Shown one piece after another: positions 1 through 8,787 of a DNA stretch of 64,000 bases. The translations under genes were made by a program, and so were the position numbers. Positions within the stretch are counted from its first letter, which is position 1. Every line of letters starts with the position of its first letter. The notes under the pieces were generated by a model, which was not told where the DNA came from, searched no databases, and saw only the letters and a program-made list of their open reading frames with translations. This stretch comes from Heliobacterium mobile (GTDB lineage Bacteria > Bacillota > Desulfitobacteriia > Heliobacteriales > Heliobacteriaceae), in the NCBI RefSeq assembly GCF_009720735.1, contig NZ_WNKU01000013.1, forward strand, positions 1-64,000. The letters are read 5' to 3'.

Positions 1-534
<534 letters not shown>

Positions 535-698
535 AATTTTTGTAGATAAAGCTTGAGTCAAGCTCTGATTGATAAAGTTTCTTATCGAGTTAAGGCTTCT
601 TGTAACAGAAGTCATCAACTCTTACGAAGTTGTCCGTCCCGCTTGCGCGGGCCGAATTGACTTTGGTTTCGCACGCTTTTGCTTTAACAACTGTTTGA

Positions 699-712
699 TT
701 TTCAAGGACCAG
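699..712 (-). promoter_or_regulatory. boxA-like element in the rRNA leader
   Basis: The minus-strand leader contains TGGTCCTTGAAAA, close to the TCTTTGAAAA motif commonly found ahead of Firmicute 16S genes, where Nus-dependent antitermination sites lie. It sits about 170 bases upstream of the 16S 5' end and downstream of the promoter at 776-804. Called from similarity only. Confidence 0.4.
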
Positions 713-775
713 ATTCGACCAAGCTTATAGCTTTTCGTCGTTGTTTTTTGCCGCCTCGTATCGGCGACGTTTGCT

Positions 776-804
776 ATTATTGCACAGGTCTAAAGTGATT
801 GCAA
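776..804 (-). promoter_or_regulatory. rrn operon promoter (sigma-A type)
   Basis: Reading the minus strand there is TTGCAA (799-804), a 17-base spacer and AATAAT (776-781), a good match to TTGACA/TATAAT. It lies about 240 bases upstream of the 16S 5' end, a usual leader length. Bases 535-961 hold only this promoter, the leader and a weak hairpin; I see no gene there. Confidence 0.6.
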
Positions 805-845
805 GCATAATTTTTTTCCAAATCGATTTTTTTATACTTCTCCTT

Positions 846-875
846 AAACAAAGCCATCCCCTAAAATGAGATGGC
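846..875 (-). terminator. weak terminator after the 46-residue gene
   Basis: On the minus strand GCCATC and GATGGC form a 6-bp stem with an 11-base loop, followed by TTTGTTT. It lies about 90 bases past the stop of the small gene at 962-1102 and just upstream of the rRNA promoter, so it could insulate the two. The stem is short, so confidence is low. Confidence 0.35.
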
Positions 876-961
876 CAGACAATAGTCGTTTGGTAAAGGT
901 AAAATTCAGGCTTAATAGACTGAGCTATCTCCGCGGTATTCACGTGCAATAGGTTTTACGA

Positions 962-1102
962 TTATCCCTCATTTTTCGCTTGGCCTTCGCTGGTGTCACC
1001 AGCACCCATATCGACAGTGTTTGTCAACTTACGAGTATGTGTACCGTCGGGGCCGACTTCGCGAATGATCAATGTCTCTTGATCTGATGCATTGTTTTTC
1101 AT
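962..1102 (-). CDS. 46-residue hypothetical protein
   Basis: Minus-strand frame of 46 codons from ATG at 1102 to TAA at 962. It has a very good ribosome binding site, GGAGGT, 8 bases before the ATG, which is the main reason for calling it. The product begins MKNNASDQETLIIREVGPDG, is hydrophilic, and has no membrane segment, signal peptide or cysteine. It ends in a charged Gly/Glu/Lys tail. I do not recognise the family. It is transcribed toward the rRNA operon and away from dynA, so it seems to be a free-standing small gene; a short hairpin follows it. No function can be assigned. It could be a conserved small protein or a chance frame with a good ribosome binding site. Confidence 0.55.
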   Translation of the reverse strand: MKNNASDQETLIIREVGPDGTHTRKLTNTVDMGAGDTSEGQAKNEG

Positions 1103-1316
1103 CTACATTCACCTCCGACGTTAGCATATCCAGGAGGCTATCGACCCATCCGACACTAGAAACCGCCAGCAACAATAGGAGTGATAAAAATAACAATTAT
1201 ATGACAGAAAAATCTGACATCTGGGATTTCTTTTATATCTGTTACAATGATAGAATCGTAGTTGCCTATAGCTTTTCTCACTTTCCATATTGTATGTAAG
1301 AAGGTGTATTGGTTTT

Positions 1317-4300
1317 ATGACCTCCCGTCTGTTGTCTCACAGCGAGATTCTCAAAACGTTGGTCGGCCGCTTTCAACATCTGGCGGAAGCCTTCCTCCAG
1401 GCCGGCGACACCCAATCGGCCCGAGGCCTAGAGGCTTTACAGCAGAAGTTGGTTCAACGGCACTTAAGCATCGCCTTCTGCGGTCATGTGTCAGGCGGGA
1501 AATCTGCCTTGATCAACGCGCTGATCGGCCACGACGTGCTTCCGACGAGCCCCGTTCCTTCCAGCGCAAACATTGTCTCCATTCAATCAGGCTCCCCGGC
1601 GGCCCGGGCGCTTTTGAAATCTGGCGACGCGGTTGAGTTCGACCTCGCGTCAAGTCTCACCGATGTACAGTCCCACTGCTTAGATGGGACAAACACCGAT
1701 GGGGTCGTTATCACGGTACCTCATGACCTTTTCCATGGCTCTGTCTCACTCATCGATACACCAGGGGTCGATTCGGCTGACAAAGCTCGGCGCCTAGCCG
1801 AAGCTCCTGCTATCATCTCTGCTGACGTCATCTTTTATGTGATGGATTACAACCATGTTCAGTCAGAAATCAACTTCGCCTTCACGAAACGGCTCCAGGA
1901 ACGGGGAAAGCCCGTCTATCTCATCGTCAACCAGATCGACAAGCATTGCGAATTCGAGCTTGATTTTGCCTATTTCAAGCGAAGCTCTGAAGCCGGATTT
2001 GCCGCTTGGGACATCCAGCCCAATGGATTGTATTTCACCACTTTGACCGAGCCGGATCACCCGGAAAATCAACTGGGCCAATTAAAAGCTCATCTACGCT
2101 CTATCTTCCTCCATGAACAGGAGATTCTCACTGCCACCGTCTTGCCGGCTGCTCGGCAGTTGATCGAAGACCATTGCCGGCGACAATCCGATCAGCAGGC
2201 CGACCAACGACGGGAACTTCAGGCTATCGTCGAGGAGACAGAAAACCTGGAAGAAGCGCTGCGGGCCTATCAAGACCTGAGCCGACAGGTTGAAAACCTG
2301 CGCCGTATCCCGGAGCAATTACAAACGGAGCTAGACAGTGAGATCCGCCGGGTCGTGGAGAACGCTCGGATTACTCCCTTTACGACGACGGAACGGGCAC
2401 AGCGCTACCTGGAGAGCCGAGCCCCTGATTTCAAAGTCGGCTTCTTGTTCTCCGGCGATAAGACGAAAAAAGAGATCTCCGCCCGTTTGGATGCACTTTA
2501 TGAGGACTTTCGCCATCATGTATCGACCCAGTTGGAATGGCACTTGCGCGATGTCTTAGGAAAAGTTCCGGAGGCACACGGCGCCGCCGACAGCGATTAC
2601 TTACAAAAGGTCAACTCTTTCAACCTCACCTGGGGATCGGAATTGTTGGTGAACGCTGTTCGCGAAGGTGCCGTGGCCAGCAACGAGTATATTCATAACT
2701 ACACCCGCGATATAGCCAACGAAGTCAAGGCCATCTATCGCCGGGAAGCCTTGTACTACGCCGAAGAGGCCGTCCGACTGGCGAGACAGAGTCTCGCAGA
2801 ACAGCTCGATCAACTGACTCGCCAATTGGAACCCCTCAGCATCCTGATGGATGCCATCAAGAGCTTGGAAAAAATGGATCAGGTTGACCGGCAGTACCGG
2901 GAAAGCCTGATCGCGATGCTGCAAAGAGATCTCCCCAAACCGGAACCGATAGAAAAACTTTTATCCCCGTCAATAGAGACTATAGGTAAAACGCAAGCAG
3001 GTATCGACGCCGCCAATGTATCGACAGCCGACTCTTTGACCAGCCTCGGTCAAGCGATCAAAGAAAACGCTGCATCCATTCGGTCAGGACGAGTCGATGA
3101 TAACAGCATCCCGGCCTCTCAGACCGCGAAACGACACCCGTCGTCAACACTACTGCAGCAGACAGGCCATCGCCTCCATGCCTATGCTTCGGCTGTGTCC
3201 TCCTTGCCTGGCTTTCAGCACATCGCCGAAGCGTTGACCTTGCGGGCAGAGCGGCTGGAGAAGAATATCTTTACGGTAGCTCTTTTCGGCGCCTTTAGCG
3301 CCGGAAAATCATCTGTAGCGAATGCCTTATTGGGCCATCCCGTGCTACCGGTCTCGCCGAACCCGACAACAGCAGCCATCAACAAAATCTTACCGCCGAA
3401 CGACGACTACCCCCATGGAACGGTCCGGGTGCAGTTGAAGACCGCTGACGACATCGAAAGCGACGTATTGAACTCCCTAAAAGCTTGTGACGTTCAAGCT
3501 GCGAGCATGGCCGAGGCCTTGGAACGTTTGCAAGAAATCTCCCCCGGCGACATTCACCCCACGGCGAAGCCTCATTATTCTTTCCTCAACGCCGTCGCCC
3601 GGGGAATTTCAGCTGTGGAGAACCGGCTCGGTCAGGAACTGATCATCGCCCTGGATACGTTCCATGATTACGTAGCCAGTGAAGAAAAAGCTTGTTTCGT
3701 CGAATGGATTGAGCTCTTCTACCGCTGCCCGCTGACAGACCATGGCATCATGCTCGTCGATACACCCGGTGCCGACTCAATCAATGCCCGCCATACCGGT
3801 GTCGCCTTCGACTACATCAAGAATGCCGATGCGGTCCTCTTTGTCACCTATTTCAACAGCGCCTTCTCCCACGCCGACCAGGATTTTCTCTTCCAACTGG
3901 GCCGAGTCAAGGACAGCTTCGCCATGGATAAGATGTTCTTCCTGATCAATGCTGCCGACTTGGCCAAGACAAGCGATGAACTAGAAACGGTAAAACAGCA
4001 CGTCAAAGAACGGGTCGCCGCTTGCGGCATCTGTCAGCCCCGGTTGTATACCGTCTCCAGCCAGACAGCCTTGCTGGCCCGCCTCGGCCAATGCGATGCC
4101 ATGACGGCCTCTTTGGAAAAGACCTACCGGCAGCGAACCACCGCCCTAACGGCTGCACGAGAAGAAGCAACTGGTGACGGACTGTTGCCCTGGGAAAAAG
4201 GCCTCGACTTATCAGGCTTTGCTCAATTTGAAGAGGAATTTTTCCACTTTACCCTCGACGAACTGACGGCGGTAGCCTTATCGGCTGCCGAAAGCGAAAT

Positions 4301-5135
4301 GCAACGGACCTTGTCGAGCCTGGAAGAAGTGATCGCAGCTGCTAAGACCGATGCCACTTCCCGCCGGATCAAGCGGGCAGCCTTCGAAGCGTCCCGAATG
4401 GAACTGGAGCAGTCCATCAACAGAGTCGGCACTGCTGCCGAAGCGGACCTTCTGCACAAGGAAATCGACGAACTGGTCTATTATGTGAAACAGAGGCTCT
4501 TCTACCGATTCGGCGATATGTTTGACCGTTACTTCAATCCTGCTGTGCTACAGGATGCCCGGGGCAATATCACCAAAAAAGGTTTCCAACACTGCCTTGA
4601 CGACCTATTGCAGACGATGGAAAAAGAGTTGGAACAAGAATTACGGGCTACATCCCTTCGAGTGGAGAATTTTGTCCATAAGCGGGCCGGTCAATACTTG
4701 GACAAACTGAACCGGGTCGTTACCGCCAACGCCCCCCATTGTGCCTTGCCGGCCTATGAACCGATTCCCTTGCCGACACCAGAAATGCCGAAGGGACTTT
4801 TCCGAACGAACACCAGTTCTGTAGGTACCCTGCTTAACAGTGTGAAGACTTCCAAAGAGTTCTTTGAAGGGGCTGGGAGGGCTAAGTTCCGTCAGGATCT
4901 CGAAGCTCTTCTACAGGTACCGGTGGATGCTTATCTATCAAAAGCAATCGATGTGGTGAAGGCCGCTTACTCCAAGTCGCTTTATGATGTCCTAACCACC
5001 GTACTGACCGTTTCCCTGCAAACTGTAACGGACCATTATGATGGTTTAATGGCAGCGCTTACATTAGATTTTGATGTAAAAGTAATAGAAAATACCTATC
5101 AGATGCTCACAAAAGATTCCCTTTTCCGACATTAG
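1317..5135 (+). CDS. dynA: two-headed bacterial dynamin-like GTPase (DynA type)
   Basis: 1272-residue protein made of two dynamin units in tandem, as in Bacillus DynA, which tethers and fuses membranes and protects them under phage or antibiotic stress. Unit 1 has the P-loop GHVSGGKS (about residues 56-63), the switch DTPGVDS (about 146) and NQID (about 205). Unit 2 has GAFSAGKSS (about 657), DTPGADS (about 814) and NAAD in place of NKxD (about 877). Both are followed by long helical stalk regions. Start: ATG at 1317 with AGAAGG 12 bases upstream; the frame is also open to a TTG at 1290, which has no useful ribosome site. It is followed by a small membrane-protein gene and a terminator. Expected to act at the cytoplasmic membrane. 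The altered G4 in unit 2 may loosen guanine specificity. Confidence 0.9.
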   Translation: MTSRLLSHSEILKTLVGRFQHLAEAFLQAGDTQSARGLEALQQKLVQRHLSIAFCGHVSGGKSALINALIGHDVLPTSPVPSSANIVSIQSGSPAARALLKSGDAVEFDLASSLTDVQSHCLDGTNTDGVVITVPHDLFHGSVSLIDTPGVDSADKARRLAEAPAIISADVIFYVMDYNHVQSEINFAFTKRLQERGKPVYLIVNQIDKHCEFELDFAYFKRSSEAGFAAWDIQPNGLYFTTLTEPDHPENQLGQLKAHLRSIFLHEQEILTATVLPAARQLIEDHCRRQSDQQADQRRELQAIVEETENLEEALRAYQDLSRQVENLRRIPEQLQTELDSEIRRVVENARITPFTTTERAQRYLESRAPDFKVGFLFSGDKTKKEISARLDALYEDFRHHVSTQLEWHLRDVLGKVPEAHGAADSDYLQKVNSFNLTWGSELLVNAVREGAVASNEYIHNYTRDIANEVKAIYRREALYYAEEAVRLARQSLAEQLDQLTRQLEPLSILMDAIKSLEKMDQVDRQYRESLIAMLQRDLPKPEPIEKLLSPSIETIGKTQAGIDAANVSTADSLTSLGQAIKENAASIRSGRVDDNSIPASQTAKRHPSSTLLQQTGHRLHAYASAVSSLPGFQHIAEALTLRAERLEKNIFTVALFGAFSAGKSSVANALLGHPVLPVSPNPTTAAINKILPPNDDYPHGTVRVQLKTADDIESDVLNSLKACDVQAASMAEALERLQEISPGDIHPTAKPHYSFLNAVARGISAVENRLGQELIIALDTFHDYVASEEKACFVEWIELFYRCPLTDHGIMLVDTPGADSINARHTGVAFDYIKNADAVLFVTYFNSAFSHADQDFLFQLGRVKDSFAMDKMFFLINAADLAKTSDELETVKQHVKERVAACGICQPRLYTVSSQTALLARLGQCDAMTASLEKTYRQRTTALTAAREEATGDGLLPWEKGLDLSGFAQFEEEFFHFTLDELTAVALSAAESEMQRTLSSLEEVIAAAKTDATSRRIKRAAFEASRMELEQSINRVGTAAEADLLHKEIDELVYYVKQRLFYRFGDMFDRYFNPAVLQDARGNITKKGFQHCLDDLLQTMEKELEQELRATSLRVENFVHKRAGQYLDKLNRVVTANAPHCALPAYEPIPLPTPEMPKGLFRTNTSSVGTLLNSVKTSKEFFEGAGRAKFRQDLEALLQVPVDAYLSKAIDVVKAAYSKSLYDVLTTVLTVSLQTVTDHYDGLMAALTLDFDVKVIENTYQMLTKDSLFRH

Positions 5136-5270
5136 TCGGGGATTCTCTCCCCTAGACAGTCAAAAGGTCATCCCTTATGATTTATTCAGGAAATACGATG
5201 AAATACTATGAACCATCGTCGGTCGTTGGAGGATAAAGCAGGAATACCCAAAAAGAGGGGGCAGAAAGGT

Positions 5271-5501
5271 ATGCCTTGGGATGCGGAAATCTGGCGCTTC
5301 GGCTTTTTTCTGGTGAAAGAGACCGTATCCTTTCTCTGGACGGCGTCCTTGGAGATACTCTCCTTACTGGCCCATCAACGCGGTTTCTGGTTGATCTTGG
5401 CTGGGATCGTCTTTATGGGTGCGGCACTTTACCTTTGGCGCCGACGATTCCGCCGGGAACCATCACGGTTTCAGACGGAAAATGCCCCGCGTGATGCCTA
5501 A
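5271..5501 (+). CDS. small membrane protein, unknown function
   Basis: 76 residues from ATG 5271. The segment ETVSFLWTASLEILSLLAH and the clearly hydrophobic GFWLILAGIVFMGAALYLW predict one or two membrane passes. They are followed by an arginine-rich stretch (RRRFRRE) that should stay in the cytoplasm. Start choice: an AGAGGGGG ribosome site lies about 9 bases before 5271; an upstream ATG at 5208 in the same frame would add 21 residues but has no such site. It lies about 135 bases after dynA on the same strand and before a terminator, so it may be co-transcribed with dynA and act in the same membrane process; that link rests on position only. No family recognised. Confidence 0.55.
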   Translation: MPWDAEIWRFGFFLVKETVSFLWTASLEILSLLAHQRGFWLILAGIVFMGAALYLWRRRFRREPSRFQTENAPRDA

Positions 5502-5521
5502 CTTGGCCTCACCGGGGCATT
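5481..5521. terminator. bidirectional terminator between convergent genes
   Basis: AATGCCCCG pairs with CGGGGCATT, and the inner GTGATGCC/GGCCTCAC extends the stem with one mismatch and one bulge. The hairpin overlaps the stop codon of the small membrane protein. On the minus strand it is followed by TTTTCC, so it can also end the chemoreceptor transcript. Confidence 0.6.
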
Positions 5522-5602
5522 CATCATTTAATCATTCAAATATCTTTCACGGTCGTTCATTCGACCAATATCCTAAAGGGCGAAGAATTTGGTATGCGGG
5601 AA

Positions 5603-6910
5603 TTAGGAAAGCTGATGGGACATCATGGACAGATCTTCTGCCGAGTGGGCTACCGCCTCCGAGGCGTTTTCGATCTCGTGCGCCGTCGAACTGAGCGACA
5701 TCACTTCTTCTGTCACATGTTGCATCTGTTCCTGGTTGGAAGCGATCGACTCGAGGATCTGGGTGAAGCCCTGAACCACCTTATCGACGAGTTGGTTGAC
5801 CCGTTCCATGGAGTGGGAGTTCTGTTCCATCGCTTGGCTGACTTCCGCCGTATGGGTTCGCGAAAGCTGAATCATCTCGGCGATCTCCTGGACGGACTGC
5901 TCAGAACTGCTGGCCAGCTTCTTCACTTCCTGAGCGACCACATTAAAGCCGCGGCCGTGTTCGCCGGCACGAGCCGACTCAATGGCGGCGTTTAAAGCGA
6001 GCAAATTCGTCTGAGAAGCGATTCCCTGGATGACTTCCGCGATCGAGGAGATCTTCTCCGAGCTTTCGTCCAAAGCGGAGATTTTGGTCTTCATATCCAG
6101 CATCAGTTGAGTGAGGTCTTTGATCGCCTGAACGGACTCACGAAGCTGTTTTTCCCCGTTTTGGGCGAGGTGGACCACTTGATCGGTATGTTTGGCCGCT
6201 TGAGCCACGTTTTGGGTGATCCGTTCCGCCGACGAGGACATGTGAGCCGCAGAAGCAGCCGTTTCCTCCGCCGTAGCAGCTAAGCCTTGACTCGCATCGT
6301 TGACCTTCTCCTGTAACGATTGCAAGTCGCCAAGAATCTTTTCCAGTTCCTCTTTTTTGGATAAGCCGGATGTATAACTATCCAGGTAACTGCTCATGAC
6401 CAGCTGCTGATCCAAATTGGTAATCGTCAATAACGCTGTGATCGCTGCTTTGGCTCGATCTTTATCCGTGTAGGCATCCATAATTTTGGGAATAAAAAAG
6501 TTATAGTAGAGTTGATATGCCGAGGTATACCAATAGGGCGGCAAATCAATCCGGTCATGGGCTTCACCGATTTTATGACGGTTGGCGGCGTAATCGTCGT
6601 CAAGCCGTAAAGGGGACAAACTCAGCAGGTAAGCCCGCATCGTTTTTTTCAGTCGATCGACCGTGGAATGACGGGTGATAAATTCGCGCATTTCCGGTAT
6701 CGAACCCAGGTGCCCGTAAAAAACGTCAACCGCCTCATCGACATGCTTTTCGATAATCGGGCGGATTTCCTGTAGCAGTTCCATTTGTTCCGGATTCAAC
6801 TTCATAAAACGAACAGACAATTGAAAAGAGGGATTTTGAATTGCAATAGTCGGTTTCGGTCCACTATAAGGACGTAATCCCGTATTCTCTGATGCTTTTC
6901 GCCAGAACAT
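5603..6910 (-). CDS. hemAT: globin-coupled methyl-accepting chemotaxis protein (HemAT-like)
   Basis: 435-residue soluble receptor, the length of Bacillus HemAT (about 430). Residues about 35-200 form a protoglobin sensor. The motif HDRIDLPPYWY places the likely proximal heme ligand at His118. The second half is a coiled-coil signalling domain with the conserved hairpin tip (SQTNLLALNAAIESARAGE at about 290-310), which contacts CheA/CheW. There is no membrane segment, so it should be a cytoplasmic oxygen or redox-gas sensor feeding the flagellar motor. Start: ATG 6910 with GGGAGGT 7 bases upstream; an upstream TTG at 6931 would place this ribosome site inside the gene. It is monocistronic and converges on the dynA unit. 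Bases 6911-7122 hold no gene and no convincing promoter that I can see. Confidence 0.9.
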   Translation of the reverse strand: MFWRKASENTGLRPYSGPKPTIAIQNPSFQLSVRFMKLNPEQMELLQEIRPIIEKHVDEAVDVFYGHLGSIPEMREFITRHSTVDRLKKTMRAYLLSLSPLRLDDDYAANRHKIGEAHDRIDLPPYWYTSAYQLYYNFFIPKIMDAYTDKDRAKAAITALLTITNLDQQLVMSSYLDSYTSGLSKKEELEKILGDLQSLQEKVNDASQGLAATAEETAASAAHMSSSAERITQNVAQAAKHTDQVVHLAQNGEKQLRESVQAIKDLTQLMLDMKTKISALDESSEKISSIAEVIQGIASQTNLLALNAAIESARAGEHGRGFNVVAQEVKKLASSSEQSVQEIAEMIQLSRTHTAEVSQAMEQNSHSMERVNQLVDKVVQGFTQILESIASNQEQMQHVTEEVMSLSSTAHEIENASEAVAHSAEDLSMMSHQLS

Positions 6911-7122
6911 ATTCTGGACCTCCCTACTCAATCCTAATGATGCTCAACCTTACAATGATCGAGAATTCATCCGGCCGATGACTGCCTTTACTAAGTAAAA
7001 CCGGATTAGAAATAAATCCATTTAGAAGAAGATCAGAATAGGGTACTGATTCGATATCCATTGCCGCTTTCCTTCTCCCTTTGCAAAACTCAGATAGGAT
7101 TATTCGGCAAAGAAGGTTTGTT

Positions 7123-7830
7123 ATGACTAATAATACGAAAGCCGAACAGTTCGGCCGCTTAAGAGCAACAGAATATACCGATCGTGCCGAAGCAGGCCGC
7201 CTACTTTATGAACGAATCGCACAGCAAGGGCTGGCCTTTGATCTGGTCATCGCCATACCTCGAGGCGGTGTGGAAGTGGCTGCACCGGTGGCCAAAGAAC
7301 TGGGCTGTCCGCTCGCTCTCATCACTCCCCGAAAATTGGGGGCTCCCGGACAAGAAGAGGTCGCCATCGGTGCCGTGGGCCCGGATGGTTCCGTCATATT
7401 GAACGACCGACTCATCGCTTATCTCGGAATCAACGATGAGTACATCGATCGAGTCAGGCAGCGTCAGGTCGTCGAAATGGAGAGGCGCAAAAAGGAATAT
7501 CCTTATATCCTCCACGTTGGATCGGTGAAATCAAAAAAGCTACTCCTCGTCGACGATGGCGTGGCCACCGGCTATACCCTGATGGCCGCAATCCAAAGCA
7601 TCCTCCGCCATGAACCGGCTTATTTGGCCGTCGCACTGCCGGTCGGACCGCCCGATGTGCTGGAGACCCTCTCCAAATCGGTCGATCAAATGTTCTGTCC
7701 GCTAGCCCCAGAAGACTTTCAGGCTGTCGGGACCTACTATGTGGACTTTGGGCAAACCTCTGATGAATCTGTCCGGAGGCTTTTAGAAGCGGTCAATCAG
7801 TGCCTTCCAAGGCCTGGTTTTTTCGCCTGA
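7123..7830 (+). CDS. phosphoribosyltransferase-family protein
   Basis: 235 residues with a type I phosphoribosyltransferase fold. The PRPP-binding loop is LLLVDDGVATGYT (about residues 140-152), and an early PRGGVEVA motif resembles that of erythromycin-esterase-linked and dienelactone-type PRTases. Substrate unknown; the family includes salvage enzymes and PRPP-binding regulators. Start: ATG 7123 with AAAGAAGG 6-8 bases upstream; the frame continues to a TTG at 7081 without a ribosome site. It precedes rex on the same strand, but rex has its own promoter, so they are probably separate units. Confidence 0.75.
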   Translation: MTNNTKAEQFGRLRATEYTDRAEAGRLLYERIAQQGLAFDLVIAIPRGGVEVAAPVAKELGCPLALITPRKLGAPGQEEVAIGAVGPDGSVILNDRLIAYLGINDEYIDRVRQRQVVEMERRKKEYPYILHVGSVKSKKLLLVDDGVATGYTLMAAIQSILRHEPAYLAVALPVGPPDVLETLSKSVDQMFCPLAPEDFQAVGTYYVDFGQTSDESVRRLLEAVNQCLPRPGFFA

Positions 7831-7887
7831 TGAAGCATTGTATAAGGAAATAATAACATTCTTAGTGGGAATTGCCTTCAGTGTACT

Positions 7888-7915
7888 TTGAAACACTAGT
7901 GATTTGTATTATACT
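7888..7915 (+). promoter_or_regulatory. sigma-A promoter of rex
   Basis: TTGAAA (7888-7893), a 16-base spacer and TATACT (7910-7915), 53 bases ahead of the rex start codon. No perfect TTGTGAA-type Rex operator overlaps it, so autoregulation cannot be claimed. Confidence 0.6.
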
Positions 7916-7967
7916 AAAAGTTAGACGCGAGACATAGAAATAAAGAGTATCCGGAGGGTTACCCGCT

Positions 7968-8597
7968 ATGAAGATGTTAAAGATCCCCGAACCTACCGTC
8001 GTTCGGCTGTCCCTGTACTCTCGCTTTCTAAACCAAGCCAGCAGCAAAGGCATTGACATAATATCTTCCGATGAAATTGGTGCAGCAGTCGGAATCCCGT
8101 CGGCCCAAGTGCGAAAAGACTTGTCATACTTTGGAGAATTCGGAATCCGGGGCGTCGGCTACCGCGTCAAGGAACTAGGCGCTCAAGTGGACAAACTCCT
8201 ATGCGTCAACCATACCTGGCCTGTCATCATCGTCGGCGCCGGCCATTTGGGCATGGCCATGTCCTCCTACCGGGGTTTGCAGGACCGTGGTTTCAACGTG
8301 GTGGCACTCTTCGATTCGGACGCGAAAAAGCAGGGCCAGTTGCCCAACGGTCTGCCAGTGCTCCCATTAGCTCAATTAAATGACACGGTAAAAGAACAGG
8401 GCGTCAAGATCGGCATCATCACTGTGCCTCCTGCGGCAGCCCAACGGGTCTGTGAGTATCTTATCGATGCCGGCATCGATTCGATCATAAACTTCGCTCC
8501 GACCGTACTCAGCGCCCCCCCTCACGTGGAAGTACGCAATATCGATTTGACCGTTAACCTGGAAGTATTGAGCTTCAATCTCGGTATGCGCGGCTAA
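7968..8597 (+). CDS. rex: redox-sensing transcriptional repressor Rex
   Basis: 209 residues, full length for the family. Residues 1-80 form the winged helix with the conserved SSDEIGAAVGIPSAQVRKDL and FGEFGIRGVGY elements. Residues 85-209 form the NAD(H)-binding Rossmann domain with GAGHLG (GxGxxG) and the conserved NFAPTVL and LEVLSFNLG segments near the C-terminus. Rex binds DNA when NAD+ is high and releases it when NADH rises, controlling fermentation and respiration genes in Gram-positive bacteria. GGAGGG lies 9 bases before ATG 7968. A strong terminator follows, so rex is a single-gene unit here. Confidence 0.96.
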   Translation: MKMLKIPEPTVVRLSLYSRFLNQASSKGIDIISSDEIGAAVGIPSAQVRKDLSYFGEFGIRGVGYRVKELGAQVDKLLCVNHTWPVIIVGAGHLGMAMSSYRGLQDRGFNVVALFDSDAKKQGQLPNGLPVLPLAQLNDTVKEQGVKIGIITVPPAAAQRVCEYLIDAGIDSIINFAPTVLSAPPHVEVRNIDLTVNLEVLSFNLGMRG

Positions 8598-8686
8598 GCT
8601 TTGGTACACTGCTTTTTGTACATTGGCTTTCGTTCGTGCCAACTTCATTTGAGTTTAAAAAGCCTTTAAGCAATTGGAAAATCGCC

Positions 8687-8731
8687 CTCCGCCTTATCTT
8701 CTGTTCAGGATAAGACTAGGGCGATTTTTTT
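8687..8731. terminator. strong bidirectional terminator (rex / minJ-like)
   Basis: AAATCGCCCT pairs with AGGGCGATTT, and an inner CTTATC/GATAAG stem extends the hairpin. It is followed by seven T on the plus strand and by TTTTCC on the minus strand. It ends the rex transcript and can end the convergent division/secretion block. Confidence 0.85.
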
Positions 8732-8787
8732 GTGAAAAACCGTTTGGATCATATCTTATGACTCAGCGGGCCTTGAACTAACGTTTG

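Noticed and set aside
535-961. A tRNA or second rRNA gene in the 16S leader region
   Set aside because: No cloverleaf or conserved rRNA stretch beyond the 16S 5' end; the region is explained by leader and promoter.
2601-2924. Minus-strand frame of 107 codons inside dynA
   Set aside because: Shadow of the dynamin gene; no ribosome site.
7831-7967. Rex operator ahead of rex
   Set aside because: No good TTGTGAANNNNTTCACAA-type palindrome overlaps the promoter.
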